Below, one piece after another: positions 63,149 through 64,000 of a stretch of 64,000 bases of DNA (position 1 is its first letter; the number at the start of each line of letters is the position of its first letter). The notes beneath the pieces are model-generated. The model saw nothing but the letters and a program-made list of their open reading frames with translations, searched no databases and was not told the DNA's origin. The stretch comes from Euborellia annulipes (taxonomy: Eukaryota > Arthropoda > Insecta > Dermaptera > Anisolabididae). The stretch is from contig JAKCPI010012499.1 of the NCBI GenBank assembly GCA_023213315.1, positions 85,067 to 149,066 of the forward strand, given 5' to 3'. Made by a program: the position numbers and the translations under genes.

Positions 63149-63745
63149 ACTCTCTCCGGAAAACTTTCTTGTCAACTGTTAAAAGGATTTTAAAAAAATA
63201 ATAATCACTGTTTCACAAAAAAGTCCAAATATAAAATTCTTGAGAATAAATAATTTTTACTAGGCTTCTCTGAGTCGTTCATAAATTGAATATTAAATAA
63301 AAAAAAAAAGAATAACGAAAGTGAAGAGAGTTGCTTTAAGCATATTTTTGTTTTATTAGGCCTATATAAAAAAAAAATCTTCATTTAAAGGATAATTAAA
63401 AGTTTCGATTCGAGGACTTGAAAATCTCATTGCCTCCACCCCTACAAAAAGTTGTAATGATGACGTCATTATGTCGATGAGTGAATAGAAAAAACTCTTA
63501 TTTAGAAGGATTGTGTTTTTTCTCTCAACATTGATTAATTTTCTGTGATAAATTTTTCAATCTTTTTAGAAATTTATAATATAGAAAGGAAAACAAAAAG
63601 CGTTGAGAAAAAAAAAGAGATAGAATAATTACCAGAATATCTAACTGAAAAATTGATTTATTCTTTAATTGGAAAATATCCAATTATTGTCGATATATTT
63701 TAGGAACGGCAGAGGACAGAGGTGATATATAATAAGGAAATGGAG
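63149..63745. other. A+T-rich non-coding stretch
   Basis: Includes TGATGACGTCATTATGTCG at 63459-63477 with a perfect CRE-like palindrome TGACGTCA. No gene seen. Confidence 0.4.
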
Positions 63746-63749
63746 ATAG

Positions 63750-63904
63750 AGGAGACAGACAGACCAATTTACGGGACCCACTTTTTTGGACTCAGGGGAC
63801 CTCAAAACATGTATATCCATCAAAATCTGGACATCAAATTTTTGACATGATCATCTCAATACTTTCTCTCTCTATATATTTCATATATAGGGTAAGAGAA
63901 AGTA
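63750..63904 (+). mobile_element. X repeat right part
   Basis: From AGACAGACAGACC through ACTTTTTTGGACTCAGGGG, GTATATCCATCAAAATCTGG to the right hairpin (ACTTTCTCTCTCTATATA ... GGGTAAGAGAAAGTA). Left two-thirds missing. Confidence 0.8.
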
Positions 63905-64000
63905 AAAAAAATTAAAACAAATCTAAATTTCTACCAAGCGAATGAATAATCAGTCTGGATTCTCAAAGACGATTGAGAATGTTTGTTTGTTTTTTTTTTT

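Overview
The window is strongly A+T-rich, repeat-dense eukaryotic DNA, most likely from an arthropod. That guess rests on the LINE 3' tail style, the abundance of hAT-type elements and tRNA-derived SINEs, long introns or intergenic sequence, and the lack of prokaryote-like gene packing. It cannot be taken to species from the sequence alone. Almost every longer open frame is a by-product of low-complexity or transposon sequence.

Only one convincing host gene is visible: an intact single-exon gene for barrier-to-autointegration factor (BAF/BANF1 family) at 20738-21052 (+), with a polyadenylation signal at 21113. About 270 bp downstream on the other strand lies the 3' end of a dead hAT transposase gene (21319-21723). 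A few weak exon or regulatory candidates are flagged: a GC-rich block ending in a splice donor at 5507 (-), a small acidic C-terminal exon-like frame at 52223-52310 (-), a leader-peptide ORF at 17785-18036 (-), and GC-rich islands near 7.9, 22.6, 24.3, 29.1, 45.5, 56.5, 58.9 and 60.5 kb. The 45.5 kb island has an RFX-type X-box and CCAAT boxes.

The rest is a layered record of mobile elements. (1) hAT-type non-autonomous elements: six have perfect 8-bp target duplications (8558, 14050, 25852, 44209, 53238, 57670), plus several decayed ones. (2) Two 5'-truncated LINEs with target duplications (13783-14729 and 23083-23670). (3) A tRNA-derived SINE family, here SINE-A, with 18-bp-arm hairpins in its body. 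It is present in at least six near-full copies with target duplications, plus decayed or truncated ones. A second tRNA-like family, SINE-B, is also present. (4) A repeat here called X (about 670 bp, at least a dozen pieces), with a hairpin at each end and an internal CA/GGGT microsatellite. This is an architecture like Helentron-associated (DINE-1/HINE-type) elements. (5) Foldback and palindromic elements, including a 1.18-kb palindrome (33606-34788). A set of these shares a hammerhead-ribozyme-like core string. (6) TA- and TTAA-flanked inverted-repeat elements. (7) Families W (three copies) and V (two copies).

Nested insertions give relative ages: a hAT MITE inside a LINE, X inside a hAT element, V inside X, a SINE inside a foldback, and a hAT MITE inside a foldback arm. 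A 21/31-bp minisatellite lies at 28253-28541. The points most worth following are the hammerhead-like foldbacks, the X family, the giant palindrome and the adjacent TTAA-delimited units at 32.1-32.9 kb.
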